This document shows, in pieces, positions 8,228-16,875 of a stretch of 64,000 bases of DNA; the first letter of the stretch is position 1; each line of letters starts with the position of its first letter. The stretch covers positions 2,108,001 to 2,172,000 of the forward strand of contig NZ_CP195119.1 in assembly GCF_052056915.1 (NCBI RefSeq). Reading direction: 5' to 3'. Below the pieces are notes generated by a model. The model ran no database searches. It saw only the letters and a list, made by a program, of their open reading frames with translations, and was not told where the DNA came from. Position numbers and translations under genes: made by a program. The stretch is from MTP4 sp052056915 (GTDB lineage: Archaea; Halobacteriota; Methanosarcinia; Methanosarcinales; Methanosarcinaceae).

Positions 8228-10072
8228 TTACGGCTCTTCTTTCTTCTTCAGGGCCAATCCGATCATAACTACCATCATAACTCCTACTAAGAAACTGGCT
8301 ATTTTCGAAAACCATGCCGGAAACCTTCCAGAGGTTTCAGGTTCAGGCCCGATTTCCTGTTCCGGGGTATTTGTTCCTACGGAAAGCGGATCTTCTTCCC
8401 CACCTATCTGCTCAAGCATTATTATGCTCTTGCCGCTTGTGGTAATCGCAAACGGGGAGAAGGAGGGGGTTTCAGCTTCGAAGTAGATGTATTCTTCGTC
8501 TTCCCCGATTCTTGTAGTCGGAAGGAGATTCCACCGGTTCTCACTGAAATGCTGGAGAACTATTGAGTCCGCATCAACGTTGTTTTCAATGATCCAGTCC
8601 CTGCTCACCCTGAAGCCCACAACTGCGCCTTCAATGTTTTCCGGGGTTGCAAAGCCTCCGTTTCCGACCCAGATATTCAGGTACCTGTAGACTTCTCCTT
8701 CGGGTTCGGCAGGGGTCAGGGTTGACCTGCTTTTCAGTTCCTCGATAATGGTTGTGGTTTTCCCTACACTCTTTTTGGCGTCGAATTCCACGTACCCTAC
8801 GGAGGTGGCTCTCTGAGTTAACTCGAATCTGATGCGGTTCCCGTTAGTAACGAACTGCTGGGCAAGTTCCTTTTTACGGACGTTACTTGCGGGTTCGGGA
8901 GACCCTCCCCCACCGCCGCCTCCGCCGCCTGAGCTGCCGCCTTTACTTTTTTTCTTGCCCGGCACCTTGATCTCCAGTTCTTCCTGGCCAAGGGCAACAA
9001 GCCCCTTGCCTGGCTGGTATACGGCTGCAAGCAGGACGTAGTCTCCTACCGGAAGGTCAAAAGCGGTAAGTGAAAGGGTATTCTTTCCCTCTACCCCCAG
9101 TGATATCGCGCCTTTCCCTTCTCCCATCATGGTCTGGAGTTCGGTCTGGAGTTCGCCTTTGCTCAGCTTTGACCTGTAGTTTGAAGAATTTATGTCAAAT
9201 TCCTCGATGACGTCTATTTCGTTTACTATGACGGAAGTCCCTGCCCGGGTGCCGTCGGAATCGATCTCGATGTTGGCTTTGTATGCCTGGTCCCTGATCA
9301 GCACTGCCCCGTAGCTGCAGTCGTCGGCTTCGGGCACGTCGGGCAGTTCCAGGCTTATGTCCAGGTTATTGCCTTTCACGATGCTTTCCGCTGTGATCTC
9401 CAGCTCGTATTCCACAACCACAAACGCAGTTGCCGAAAGGACTGTAAGGCTCTTGTCCCCGTTGTCCTGAAGCAGCACTATGCAGTACTGCCCGGCTTCC
9501 ATGGGGCCGAAGTCGTGGTCAAGGAGATCTCCGTTCCCGTCCAGGGAGGCCGGGAATGTCTCATAGTACCCGTCCATATTCTCGTGGAAAAGGTCACTCA
9601 GGCAGTCTACGTTCTCACCTGCCAGGAGGGTATCAAGGACTCCGCGTACGGAACCCGAACTTGGCTTGAAGAGATAGATGACCACGTCCCCTGCCAATCC
9701 CGGCTCTCCCCGGAAGCTCATGGTCACGTTTTCATCAGGCAGATATACGGGGTGGGTGGTATAGGGGTAGCTTACCGTATACTCTTCCTCTGCGTCTTTA
9801 TGCAGGGTTGCGGAAACCCCTCCGTATCCCCTGGATTTGGGGCCGTCGTATGTGATTTTAATAGGACTTGGGAGCCGGATCTCGCTGACCCCGGCAGGCC
9901 CTCCCAGGCTTATCCAGTTCCCTTCATCCGGGTTTCCTGTATGGTCCAGGAAGTATACTTCCATGTCGCCAAATGTCAGGTTGGCAATGGGTTCTGCCTC
10001 ACATGCCACTGCTGTTGCAGAACTTAATATGAAGATGGTTAGTGCTAATAATATCAACAAACTTTTTCTCAA
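8228..10072 (-). CDS. PGF-pre-PGF surface protein, second of the large N-domain type
   Basis: This 614-residue surface protein has a signal peptide (1-24), then a domain of about 345 residues homologous to that of the gene at 4762 (GNWISLGG, YPYTTHPVYL, LSATAF, ADDCSYGAVLI). A Ser/Gly linker, a PGF-pre-PGF domain (about 395-553), one membrane helix and a basic tail (KKKEEP) follow. The start is TTG; GGAGG lies 8 nt upstream. Compared with the genes at 1494 and 4762, its PGF-pre-PGF domain is more diverged, so those two have been copied or homogenised more recently. A surface-layer-associated role is inferred. Confidence 0.87.
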   Translation of the reverse strand: MRKSLLILLALTIFILSSATAVACEAEPIANLTFGDMEVYFLDHTGNPDEGNWISLGGPAGVSEIRLPSPIKITYDGPKSRGYGGVSATLHKDAEEEYTVSYPYTTHPVYLPDENVTMSFRGEPGLAGDVVIYLFKPSSGSVRGVLDTLLAGENVDCLSDLFHENMDGYYETFPASLDGNGDLLDHDFGPMEAGQYCIVLLQDNGDKSLTVLSATAFVVVEYELEITAESIVKGNNLDISLELPDVPEADDCSYGAVLIRDQAYKANIEIDSDGTRAGTSVIVNEIDVIEEFDINSSNYRSKLSKGELQTELQTMMGEGKGAISLGVEGKNTLSLTAFDLPVGDYVLLAAVYQPGKGLVALGQEELEIKVPGKKKSKGGSSGGGGGGGGGSPEPASNVRKKELAQQFVTNGNRIRFELTQRATSVGYVEFDAKKSVGKTTTIIEELKSRSTLTPAEPEGEVYRYLNIWVGNGGFATPENIEGAVVGFRVSRDWIIENNVDADSIVLQHFSENRWNLLPTTRIGEDEEYIYFEAETPSFSPFAITTSGKSIIMLEQIGGEEDPLSVGTNTPEQEIGPEPETSGRFPAWFSKIASFLVGVMMVVMIGLALKKKEEP

Positions 10073-10085
10073 ACTTTATTCCTCC

Positions 10086-10154
10086 GTTTCACTCCCTTTT
10101 TTACTCTCCATTTCACTCCTTTTTACTCTCCGTTTCACTCCCTTTTTACTCTCC
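10086..10154. repeat. Tandem repeat, three copies of 22-24 bp
   Basis: Three imperfect copies of GTTTCACTCCCTTTTTACTC plus TCC fill the gap between two surface-protein genes. The array sits directly upstream of the ribosome site of the gene starting at 10072 and immediately 3' of the stop codon at 10156. Confidence 0.85.
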
Positions 10155-10155
10155 G

Positions 10156-11121
10156 TTACTTTCCCGGGTCATCGGTTTCCGGCTGTCTCTGCTCCTTCGG
10201 GGATGTCTTCGAGGATCCCTTTTTCCCGTTTCTTTTTGAAATTATGATCAGTGCAAGGACTGAGGCCCCGATGCCTCCCAGTACATAGCTTTTGTCAAGC
10301 AGGAACCCGGTTTCCCGAGGGACTGCGGGTTTCGGGGCTTCATATCCCGGGACATGCGTTTCCAGGTTTCCTGCTTCTCCGCTTTCTTCCGGGGTTATTT
10401 CCTGTTCCTGGGGCTCTTCCCGGGTTTCGGAAGCTTCCGGTTCCGGTTCCGCTGCAGGCGTTGCCTGGGCTGCCGGAAGGGCAGGGGTTGGCACCCTGGC
10501 AGGTTCAGAGTCGAGCGAGATTGTTTTTGTGCTGCCACCCACCTTTATTTCAAAGTCCCCCGGCGGGACGGCTTTTGTATTATAGGAATAGCTGAAGTCC
10601 CCTTCAGAATCGGCTTTTATCCGCTGGCGGGCAGTGATCTTCAGGTCCGTTGTCGAAGCCCCACTTTCGGCGTTCCCGTCAATCCTTATCATGTAGGTCC
10701 CTGGCGGGACTCTTGACTGGGAAACGGTTGCATCACCCCCCGATGCCTCCGAGCTTATCGTAATCCAGACCAGGATTTTCACCCTTACGTTCAGGTCCTC
10801 TACCCCGCTTGCCCGGACCGTAAAGGTGTTATCGAACCCTTCAGGGATCTCCACGTCTTCCAGGATGTACTCGTACTTCCCCCCGGAAACCGGGGCTTTT
10901 TGTTCGAAGGTTACGGTCACATCTATTTCCTCTTCCGGGGACGCAGTTCCTTTTATCCGGAGGGTGTCGCCCAAAACCGGGTTTTCGGGAGAAATTTCCC
11001 AGGCACTGACGGCTGCCCCCGCAGGAGAAACGGTTAACAAGGCAAGGACAAGGATGGAAAGAAGGGCTGTAAGGGCAGCCTGTCTTTTTCGCGATTTGCG
11101 GGGATCTGGATTATATTTCAT
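10156..11121 (-). CDS. Single-pass surface protein, WEIxPxxP paralog 2
   Basis: This encodes about 321 residues. I chose the ATG at 11121 because it is followed by a basic stretch (KSRKRQ) and a signal peptide, and GAGAG lies 7 nt upstream; the open frame extends to 11190. The first beta domain has SAWEISPENP, GDTLRIKGTASPEE and FTVRASGVEDLNVR. The second has VPPGTYMIRIDGNA and DSEGDFSYSY. A Pro/Ala/Glu-rich stalk leads to a membrane helix (YVLGGIGASVLALIII) and a basic tail. Same family as 168 and 12319; function unknown. Confidence 0.83.
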   Translation of the reverse strand: MKYNPDPRKSRKRQAALTALLSILVLALLTVSPAGAAVSAWEISPENPVLGDTLRIKGTASPEEEIDVTVTFEQKAPVSGGKYEYILEDVEIPEGFDNTFTVRASGVEDLNVRVKILVWITISSEASGGDATVSQSRVPPGTYMIRIDGNAESGASTTDLKITARQRIKADSEGDFSYSYNTKAVPPGDFEIKVGGSTKTISLDSEPARVPTPALPAAQATPAAEPEPEASETREEPQEQEITPEESGEAGNLETHVPGYEAPKPAVPRETGFLLDKSYVLGGIGASVLALIIISKRNGKKGSSKTSPKEQRQPETDDPGK

Positions 11122-11477
11122 GGAATGACTCTCTTTTTTCTGGACCTGGTCTGAAATATTATATATGCCGATGCCAAAATCCTGAAACATGATTTCGATA
11201 GATAATTTAGAAAGTTGTGAGCTCTTTACGAGTTTTTTACGGATACTCTAATCTCCACTCGATATAAGTTTTGTTAATAGTCAACGTTTTATAATACCCA
11301 CTACTATATTTAATTTTATTTGTTTTGACATTCATTCGTATAATGAAACGTCCAATTATATGTATTTAAAATTTCCGTATTGATTTAAGAAGATGTCTAT
11401 TAATGCCTATTTTTTCATTATACCATATCATTGAACCTTACTTACCCCATTAATTTTATATCTCAATGAGATAACCA
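11122..11477. other. Intergenic, AT-rich, no gene seen
   Basis: About 360 bp between two divergent genes, strongly AT-rich. It must carry the promoter of the gene starting at 11121. No repeat or open frame stands out. Confidence 0.55.
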
Positions 11478-11500
11478 AAATCAAAAGTTTTTTATATGAT
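11478..11500 (+). promoter_or_regulatory. Shared promoter block, copy 2
   Basis: TCAAAAGTTTTTTATAT matches the block at 7297 and 54136. It lies about 52 bp before the ribosome site of the small membrane-protein gene copy 2. Confidence 0.6.
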
Positions 11501-11564
11501 TCGGTCTTCTTATGTAACATCATAAATTTGCTTGCTTTATAACTATTTGCAGGAGGAATAATAC

Positions 11565-11825
11565 ATACTACTAAGCATCATCTCATCAGCGATCTCTTCA
11601 AGCGCTATTTCCTCAAGTGCCATTTCAATGGTCACAAGCCCGGGACTCCCCCAGTATGGAGCTGCAGTGACAGTTGGGCTCATAGCATTCCTCTCTTTAA
11701 AAGAGGTCCTTTCGGCATCGGATAAGTGGAACAAATCCCTTGACAGTTCCTTTAATCTGGCAATCCTGCCGCTGCTTTTCTGTTTTGCGGCTATTGTCTT
11801 CTTCAAGGTAGCCGAGATCCTTTAA
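11565..11825 (+). CDS. Small two-helix membrane protein, copy 2; possible ATA start
   Basis: Near-identical to the gene at 7423: 86 residues from ATA 11565 or 65 from ATG 11628. GGAGG (11552-11556) is again 8 nt before the ATA. Within the frame the two copies differ almost only at third codon positions (for example GCGTCAGACAAA against GCATCGGATAAG), and one L-to-F change lies near the C terminus. This pattern means selection on the protein in this frame. Like copy 1 it sits between two surface-protein genes. Function unknown. Confidence 0.7.
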   Translation: MLLSIISSAISSSAISSSAISMVTSPGLPQYGAAVTVGLIAFLSLKEVLSASDKWNKSLDSSFNLAILPLLFCFAAIVFFKVAEIL

Positions 11826-12318
11826 CCCACGAGATCCCGGCTACTTTGCCCTCCACGTTTTCATTTCCCACTTCTTCCGCCTCAATTTTCATTTTTTATC
11901 TCTTTTATCTTTTTTGTTTTTTCATCTCTTTTAGCCAGGCGGGAGGGTTTTCCCCGGATTTTTGGCTTGAGACCGTGCGTGTTTTCTGGCTTTCCGGCTT
12001 TCCTCCTGCCCCAGGCTCAAAAAGGGGTTGTCCGGAATAAGGTGAAGTTGCCTGTCTTTCAAAAAGAGGAAAAAATCGTCCCGGCAACGCCGGGGTTCAT
12101 AAGGAAGAGGTAAGGACTGAGAAAAAGGAAGAAGGATAGAAAAGAAAATGACAGAAAGGAAGGGGGGACAGAAAGGAAAGAAGATATGAGGAAAGAAAAG
12201 ACGGCAGGAAAAAAGGAGGGGAATGCTTCCTTTTCTGCCTGACCCCATCTTTTTTAGTAGTTTTTCCGGCAAGCTGCGTTTTATCTCCGAAGGCGGTTTA
12301 CCGGGTTTGATTCAATTT
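11826..12318. other. Intergenic, low complexity, no gene seen
   Basis: A pyrimidine-rich stretch (11860-11935) and a purine-rich stretch (about 12105-12215) flank a more balanced segment. Open frames here are short and biased in composition. I see no convincing gene. Confidence 0.6.
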
Positions 12319-13245
12319 TTATTTCCCAGATTTCCGGATGAGGGAGATTACCAGCAAACTTCCCAGGATTCCCCAGACCATGAAGCTTCCGTCTGCGGAG
12401 GGTTCCTCTTCTTCAGGGGTTTCTTCGGCTACAGGTTCGGACTCTGGCTGTTCATCTTCAGCTTCGTTTCCGGAGGCTTTTGAGGCATCTTCACCGGTTT
12501 CTCCTTCGGAAGCTTCTTCATCGGATTCTGTCATTTCCCGGGTTTCGTTTTCTTCTTCGGGAATGGGCTCTTCGGGCTCAACCGACCTTATGGTTGCGGA
12601 ACCTGTACCCGAACTTCCTCCGGATGAGCTCTTTGCTTTGAGGGTTATGGTTTTTGTGACCCCATCAATGCTTATATCGTATTCCCCTGCGGGCAGGCCG
12701 TCGGTGTCATACTCGAACCTCAGGTTTCCTTCGGAGTCGGTGTCTATTGTCTGGGCTGCGGTGATCCTGAGGGTTACACGGGACTGGCCGTCCAGGGCAT
12801 CTCCGTCCATCTTGACTTTATAGGTCGCGGGGATTACATGGGACTGGGAGACTTCGGCGACTCCGGCGGTGGCGTCTTTGCTGAGAGTGACGAAGAGTAC
12901 TCTCACGTTCAGGTCTTTCACGCCTTCGGCACGCACTGTGAAGCGGTTGTTGTCCGCGGAAGGGATCTTCACTTCGTTGATCACGTACTCATACTCCCCT
13001 CCGGATACGCCTACGCTTCTTTCAAAACTGACATCGGCATTGAGGGTCTGGTCCGGGGCGGAAGTGCCGGTTATGACCAGGGTGTTTCCAACGTAGGGGC
13101 TTGAGGGGGCTATTTCCCACTCCGTGACAGCGTCGGCGGATGCCAGGGGGGATGCAAGCAGTAAGGCAAGAAGCAGTACTGACAGGCAGGCGGCGGAACT
13201 CAGAATTTCGTTCCTCCTGCAATTATTCCCAGTGTCTTTTTTCAC
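12319..13245 (-). CDS. Single-pass surface protein, WEIxPxxP paralog 3
   Basis: This encodes 308 residues from a GTG start preceded by AAAGGAG. A signal peptide ends near residue 38 (SPLASA). The first beta domain contains EWEIAPSSP, NTLVITGTSAPD and FTVRAEGVKDLNVR. The second contains VIPATYKVKMDGDA and DSEGNLRFEY. A long acidic stalk (Glu/Ser-rich, about residues 225-285) and a C-terminal helix ending IRKSGK anchor the protein. Same family as 168 and 10156. The acidic stalk suits a protein that projects through or from the surface layer, which is inference. Confidence 0.82.
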   Translation of the reverse strand: MKKDTGNNCRRNEILSSAACLSVLLLALLLASPLASADAVTEWEIAPSSPYVGNTLVITGTSAPDQTLNADVSFERSVGVSGGEYEYVINEVKIPSADNNRFTVRAEGVKDLNVRVLFVTLSKDATAGVAEVSQSHVIPATYKVKMDGDALDGQSRVTLRITAAQTIDTDSEGNLRFEYDTDGLPAGEYDISIDGVTKTITLKAKSSSGGSSGTGSATIRSVEPEEPIPEEENETREMTESDEEASEGETGEDASKASGNEAEDEQPESEPVAEETPEEEEPSADGSFMVWGILGSLLVISLIRKSGK

Positions 13246-13569
13246 AATAATAACTCCTTTTTGGCAGATTTCTTAATTATAATATTAATGATGAAACTTC
13301 CGGTTTTATGCGATGAACTTGAACGTACTTTTATATTTAGTTTGCCCAGTTGATTTGCAGGACTCTTTCCAGCTGTCCGGCATGAGGGATGGCATAGGGC
13401 CGTATTTTGCAGTTTCTGGCTTTTAGTCCTGTAATTTTTAGTGGATTTCCTATTAGTTTCCTATAAGTATTTTAATACAGACTATTAAACTTTTGGACTT
13501 CCCGTATTTCTAAACTTTATTAATATGTAGGATGCAGATCTCCCCCGATTTTTCCCCACCCCGGCTATT
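13246..13569. other. Intergenic, no gene seen
   Basis: About 320 bp upstream of the surface gene starting at 13245 and 3' of the protease gene. It is AT-rich with no assignable motif. Confidence 0.5.
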
Positions 13570-14691
13570 TCAAAAGAGCCCGTAGGCTTCGTGCAGGTGC
13601 GGGATGATCCCGAAAAGGAAGACGTTTACGAAGCCGTGGAGAACAGCGATGAAGGGAAGGCTGCGGGTCCTGAGAAAGGCGACACCCATGATGAGCCCGA
13701 CAAAACCCGTATAGAGGATTTCGTAAGGAGTTCCGTAGCCCGAGTGCATGAGCCCGAACAGGATGCTCGTTATAATCAGGGCTTCTTTTATGCCCAGCAC
13801 CTTTTCAAGCCGGGTCTGGAGGATGGACCTGAAAATGACTTCTTCGACCAGCCCCACGAAGAAGACCATTACTATGGTGAGCAGGAGCAGGTTTTTGAAG
13901 GAGAGGTCCGGGATCAGGTACCCTGTCCGGATGGTCGTGTATTCCCCAAGGCCCAGCAAAAAGCCCAGGGGAACCGAGAGAAGCATGTAGTGCCCGAGTT
14001 TTTCGCTTGTAATTCCGATCTCCTCAAGGCCAGGCCGCTGGTGCCAGGCCACAATTGCCGCAGGGAGTGCCAGGGGCCCGTAGATGAAGATGAAAGTATA
14101 AAGGGTGGTATCGAAGAAGACCGGCATGGACAGGTTAACCAGGCGCAGGATCGGGAGCAGCATAAGGGCCTGGTGGAGCCGGATGATTTCCTGCTCCCGG
14201 ATGAACATCGAGGAAAGGGCAAGGGCGGTTATGGTCCCGATATGCAGCCAGACCGAAGCCCCCATATTTCCCGAGAAGATCAGGAACTCGGCAAGGGCGA
14301 TGGCAAGGACCGGAAGCCCTACGGGAAGCACATATTTTTGAAGTTCCCCGGCAGCAGCCGTCCCGCCGGATTTTACCGTTCTTCCCACCGGCTTTACCCC
14401 TGATTTTATCCCCTGCCTCCCTCCTTCATTGGCTCCTGATTTTGTTCCTGATTTTGTTCCCGGTTTTGTTTCTGATTTTGTTCCTGATTTTGTTCCTGAT
14501 TTTGTTCCTGATTTTGTTCCTGATTTTGCCCCGGTTTTCTCTCCAGAGTTTCCTCCGGTCTTTACCCCGGTCTTTACTCCAGAGTTTCCTCCGGACTTTG
14601 TTCCAGGACTCCTTCCACTCCCTTTACCAGTCCCGCTCCCTTTACTCGTTTCCTTCACCTTTCCCTGGAGGGGTGAGGTTTTCGGGCTCAC
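13570..14691 (-). CDS. CPBP-family intramembrane protease with Lys/Gly-rich repeat head
   Basis: This 373-residue protein combines a disordered, basic N-terminal region (about 1-115) with a polytopic domain of about eight helices. The membrane domain has the CPBP (CAAX protease and bacteriocin-processing) signature: EEVIFRS near residue 285, a His in GLMHSG, and AVLHGFVNVF near the C terminus. In this family these residues form the presumed metal-dependent peptidase site. The head contains eight or so tandem TKSG/TKSE units encoded by a 12-bp repeat (14434-14530). The GTG start overlaps the stop of the upstream DUF1616 gene by four bases, so the two are translated together. The head is unusual for the family; it could bind DNA, polyanionic glycans or the membrane surface. 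The substrate is unknown. Confidence 0.85.
   Translation of the reverse strand: MSPKTSPLQGKVKETSKGSGTGKGSGRSPGTKSGGNSGVKTGVKTGGNSGEKTGAKSGTKSGTKSGTKSGTKSETKPGTKSGTKSGANEGGRQGIKSGVKPVGRTVKSGGTAAAGELQKYVLPVGLPVLAIALAEFLIFSGNMGASVWLHIGTITALALSSMFIREQEIIRLHQALMLLPILRLVNLSMPVFFDTTLYTFIFIYGPLALPAAIVAWHQRPGLEEIGITSEKLGHYMLLSVPLGFLLGLGEYTTIRTGYLIPDLSFKNLLLLTIVMVFFVGLVEEVIFRSILQTRLEKVLGIKEALIITSILFGLMHSGYGTPYEILYTGFVGLIMGVAFLRTRSLPFIAVLHGFVNVFLFGIIPHLHEAYGLF
14434..14530. repeat. 12-bp tandem repeat inside the protease gene
   Basis: About eight units of CCTGATTTTGTT (plus strand) encode the repeated G-T-K-S head of the protein on the minus strand. Because the unit is a multiple of three, copy number can change without breaking the frame. 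Confidence 0.85.
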
Positions 14692-15665
14692 TTCGCTGCC
14701 CCCTCTTTTTCGGCCCCTTTTTCATCCCATTTCCCGTCCTCTTTTTGACTCTCTTCTGCCGTTGTGCTTACGTTGATCCAGAGGTGGAGGTCGCGGTAGG
14801 GGACTTCCTGTTCAGTGTCGTTGAAGAGCAGAAACTCGAGCTTCATGTCTTTTCCTTCGGCGGGTGGGGTGATGGTAAGCGGCCTTTCCCAGGTCACGTT
14901 GTGGCCGAGGCGGACGTGGCTTGCGTCCTCGGGGAGCGGTAGGGTTTTGTTGTCCAGCCGGACTTCCAGGCTGTAGTTCACGGCCCTGTATTCGTGGTTT
15001 ACGACCCCGAAGATGACGGTCCCGCTTTCCCCGAGCACGTAGTCCGTGGGGTAGTTGTCAGCCATCCCTTCCGGCCCCAGGATGTAGAACTCGGTGAAGT
15101 GCTCTCCTTCCTTCGGGGTCACGATGACATAGCCCAGGGTTACGACCGAGGCGAGGATGGAGAGGATAAGGATGATTGTGAGAATTAAGTCGGTCCGGGA
15201 CTCGGGCTTTTCCAGGACCTCCGCCCTTAGTGCCTCTGCCCCTGCCCTGAAAGGGACCTCGAACCTCCCGGCTTCGGGAAGCTGTTCCCTCCGGAAATAG
15301 GCAAGCCCGCACATGAGGAGCGTAAAAACCGAGATGCTGATCAGGACCGGCACAAGCCTGATCCCCCAGGAGGTATAGTTCAAACCAAGCCCTATCAGGG
15401 GCACGACCGCTATGCTCAGCCCGAAAGAAAGCGCAACCCTCTCGATCCCGTCCAGGTCGGATTTTGCAGGAAAGAGCGCCGCTATCAGCGCATACCCCGG
15501 CAGGAAGAGCACCAGGGGAAGCCCGAGCACTGTCCGCAGAAAGGTTTCATTGAGCCCCGGCATAAGCACGAAAAAGTCAGTCAGGAGTACGAGGCCGGTT
15601 ACAAGTAAAAGGTCAGAGGGTACTTTATTTCCATTCATTCGGGTCATGGGGCTCATCAGGCTCAT
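14688..15665 (-). CDS. DUF1616 membrane protein
   Basis: This 325-residue protein has about five N-terminal membrane helices (for example LLLVTGLVLLTDFFVLMPG and LPLVLFLPGYALIAALFP) and a C-terminal soluble domain with beta character. This layout and the LFLPGYAL motif are typical of DUF1616, a family common near archaeal surface-protein and glycan genes. No enzymatic activity is established for it. It overlaps the CPBP protease gene by four bases, which suggests a functional pair in the envelope. Several ATGs lie close together at the 5' end (15665, 15656, 15647, 15638) and none has a good ribosome site, so the start is uncertain. Confidence 0.82.
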   Translation of the reverse strand: MSLMSPMTRMNGNKVPSDLLLVTGLVLLTDFFVLMPGLNETFLRTVLGLPLVLFLPGYALIAALFPAKSDLDGIERVALSFGLSIAVVPLIGLGLNYTSWGIRLVPVLISISVFTLLMCGLAYFRREQLPEAGRFEVPFRAGAEALRAEVLEKPESRTDLILTIILILSILASVVTLGYVIVTPKEGEHFTEFYILGPEGMADNYPTDYVLGESGTVIFGVVNHEYRAVNYSLEVRLDNKTLPLPEDASHVRLGHNVTWERPLTITPPAEGKDMKLEFLLFNDTEQEVPYRDLHLWINVSTTAEESQKEDGKWDEKGAEKEGAAK

Positions 15666-15928
15666 CTTTTTTTAAGAAAAAAAATCTCATCAACAATTAT
15701 CTTTAAGGAATGTCTAATATTTTTTTATCCTTTTTTATTCTTTTGCTTAGTTCCCCCGATTTACCAGGTCCCCCTGATATGCGCATTCCATACCTTTATT
15801 TTTATTTTTCAACCGTTTTGGTATATTCTCTTTCCTTACTACAACTATGTAAATTTTTCGATTTTATTGCGGTTTTACGTTCACTCTATTTCTTCTTTCC
15901 CTCTTTTTTCCTTCATAAGGTCCCGAAC
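15666..15928. other. Intergenic, AT-rich, no gene seen
   Basis: T-rich leader region upstream of the DUF1616 gene. Open frames are short and Phe/Ser/Leu-rich. No credible gene. Confidence 0.55.
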
Positions 15929-15963
15929 GTAAATATTTACACTTAATTTAAACCACGGAAGAT
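15929..15963. repeat. Half copy of the ACCACGG palindromic element
   Basis: AACGTAAATATTTACACTTA and the following TTTAAACCACGGAAG match the left arm and flank of the element at 22463-22563, and in reverse the right flank at 58095-58125. It stops abruptly and joins a reversed copy of the A-type repeat (15962-15995), so it is a truncated copy. Confidence 0.65.
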
Positions 15964-15995
15964 TATATTTTGCCCGGGGGGTGCTCCCCCTGCTT
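15962..15995 (-). repeat. A-type repeat end, reverse orientation
   Basis: TTATATTTTGCCCGGGG followed by GTGCTCCCC matches the reversed TATA-containing end of the repeat family common at 40-52 kb (plus-strand form CCGGCGAAATATAAAAA). Confidence 0.5.
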
Positions 15996-16128
15996 CTTTG
16001 AACATGCGGCTAACACCACTGCCCCACTGCTCGATAAGGTTCAGTTCCCGGAAAACACGGGCAATAACGTGGTTACGCACCTTTGATACACCCTGAAGCA
16101 TATCCTCAACTGTCAGACCGCAGGAATT
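15990..16128 (-). pseudogene. Fragment of a Schlafen/RecG-related ATP-binding regulator
   Basis: The minus strand encodes GLTVEDML, then SKVRNHVIARVFRELNLIEQ and WGSGVSRMF. The block RNxxIAR...LNLIEQWGSG..RM is characteristic of COG2865-type proteins (AlbA_2 domain, 'ATP-dependent DNA helicase RecG-related'). An in-frame TAA lies upstream and the match ends after about 45 residues, so only a piece of the C-terminal region survives. Confidence 0.6.
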
Positions 16129-16129
16129 T

Positions 16130-16212
16130 AGTGCGGCTTATGCCGGCTTTAGTGCGGCTTATGCGGAATTAATGCGGATTTTGCGGAATTAATGAGGAGT
16201 TATTACGGATTG
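16130..16212. repeat. Imperfect 20-21 bp tandem repeats
   Basis: Four decaying copies of TTAGTGCGGCTTATGCGGAA run on from the Schlafen-like fragment. They interrupt any upstream reading frame with stops. Confidence 0.6.
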
Positions 16213-16544
16213 AAAGCAGGGTTTAATGCGGTGAGTAAACCTTCTTTGCTCTCTCATTATCCTGAATGAAAGTCTAAATTGATGCAGATTTTGAGTTATT
16301 TTTACCATCTCTTTAATGCCAATTTTACTTTCTATTTGGCTCCTTGTCCATTTTAATTAGGGAAAAGCCGGCCTCCTTCGTCGGCCGTACAAGAAAGACA
16401 AAATACTGCTAATACGGTTGTTATGGCTATTAGCTAGCATTTTCCAAAAAAGGATCGCTGTTCGTGTTCGAGTGAGAAAGTTTGATTGACACTCTTGTTG
16501 CCTATTTTATTTTCATAATCACAACGTGCGAATTTAACCAATTT

Positions 16545-16568
16545 CTCGCACTGCTGGTGCGAGTTTTT
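16545..16568 (+). terminator. Perfect 7-bp hairpin with T5 tail
   Basis: CTCGCAC, loop TGCTG, GTGCGAG, then TTTTT. The sequence looks like an intrinsic terminator for plus-strand transcription. No intact gene lies immediately upstream, so it may be a relic of the decayed region or end an unannotated RNA. Confidence 0.45.
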
Positions 16569-16639
16569 AAAAGTTCCGTAAAAGGGTAGTCTGAAAGGTG
16601 GTCTAAAAAGGTCGGTGAAAAGCCTGTTTGAAACAAACC

Positions 16640-16690
16640 CGCCTGATACATAACTGTATTTTTATATTTCGCCCGGGGACTGCTCCTTTC
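16640..16690 (-). repeat. A-type repeat end, reverse orientation
   Basis: CTGTATTTTTATATTTCGCC followed by CGGGG and TGCTC. Reversed, it gives CCCCGGGCGAAATATAAAAA, matching the TATA-bearing end of the A-type repeats and the copies at 19712 and 22105. Confidence 0.6.
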
Positions 16691-16875
16691 GAATTTTTCT
16701 CCCTCCACCTAAAGCAAGGAGATATCAGGAATGTGGATGCCCCAAACAACAAAATACTAATAGTCCCATAGTATTAAGAGAATTATCCCTGATGGGTATA
16801 TTTGCAAAGTGTATGTACCAGCAGCTCTTGAAGTCAGACATAACATAAACATGCCATAATGGTGACTGAGTTAAT

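Noticed and set aside
13591..14403. 270-residue plus-strand frame opposite the CPBP protease
   Set aside because: The minus strand encodes recognisable CPBP motifs; the plus frame is charged and has no family features.
16545..16568. Possible tRNA or structured RNA gene
   Set aside because: Only one 7-bp hairpin with a T tail is visible, with no cloverleaf; it is listed as a terminator-like site instead.
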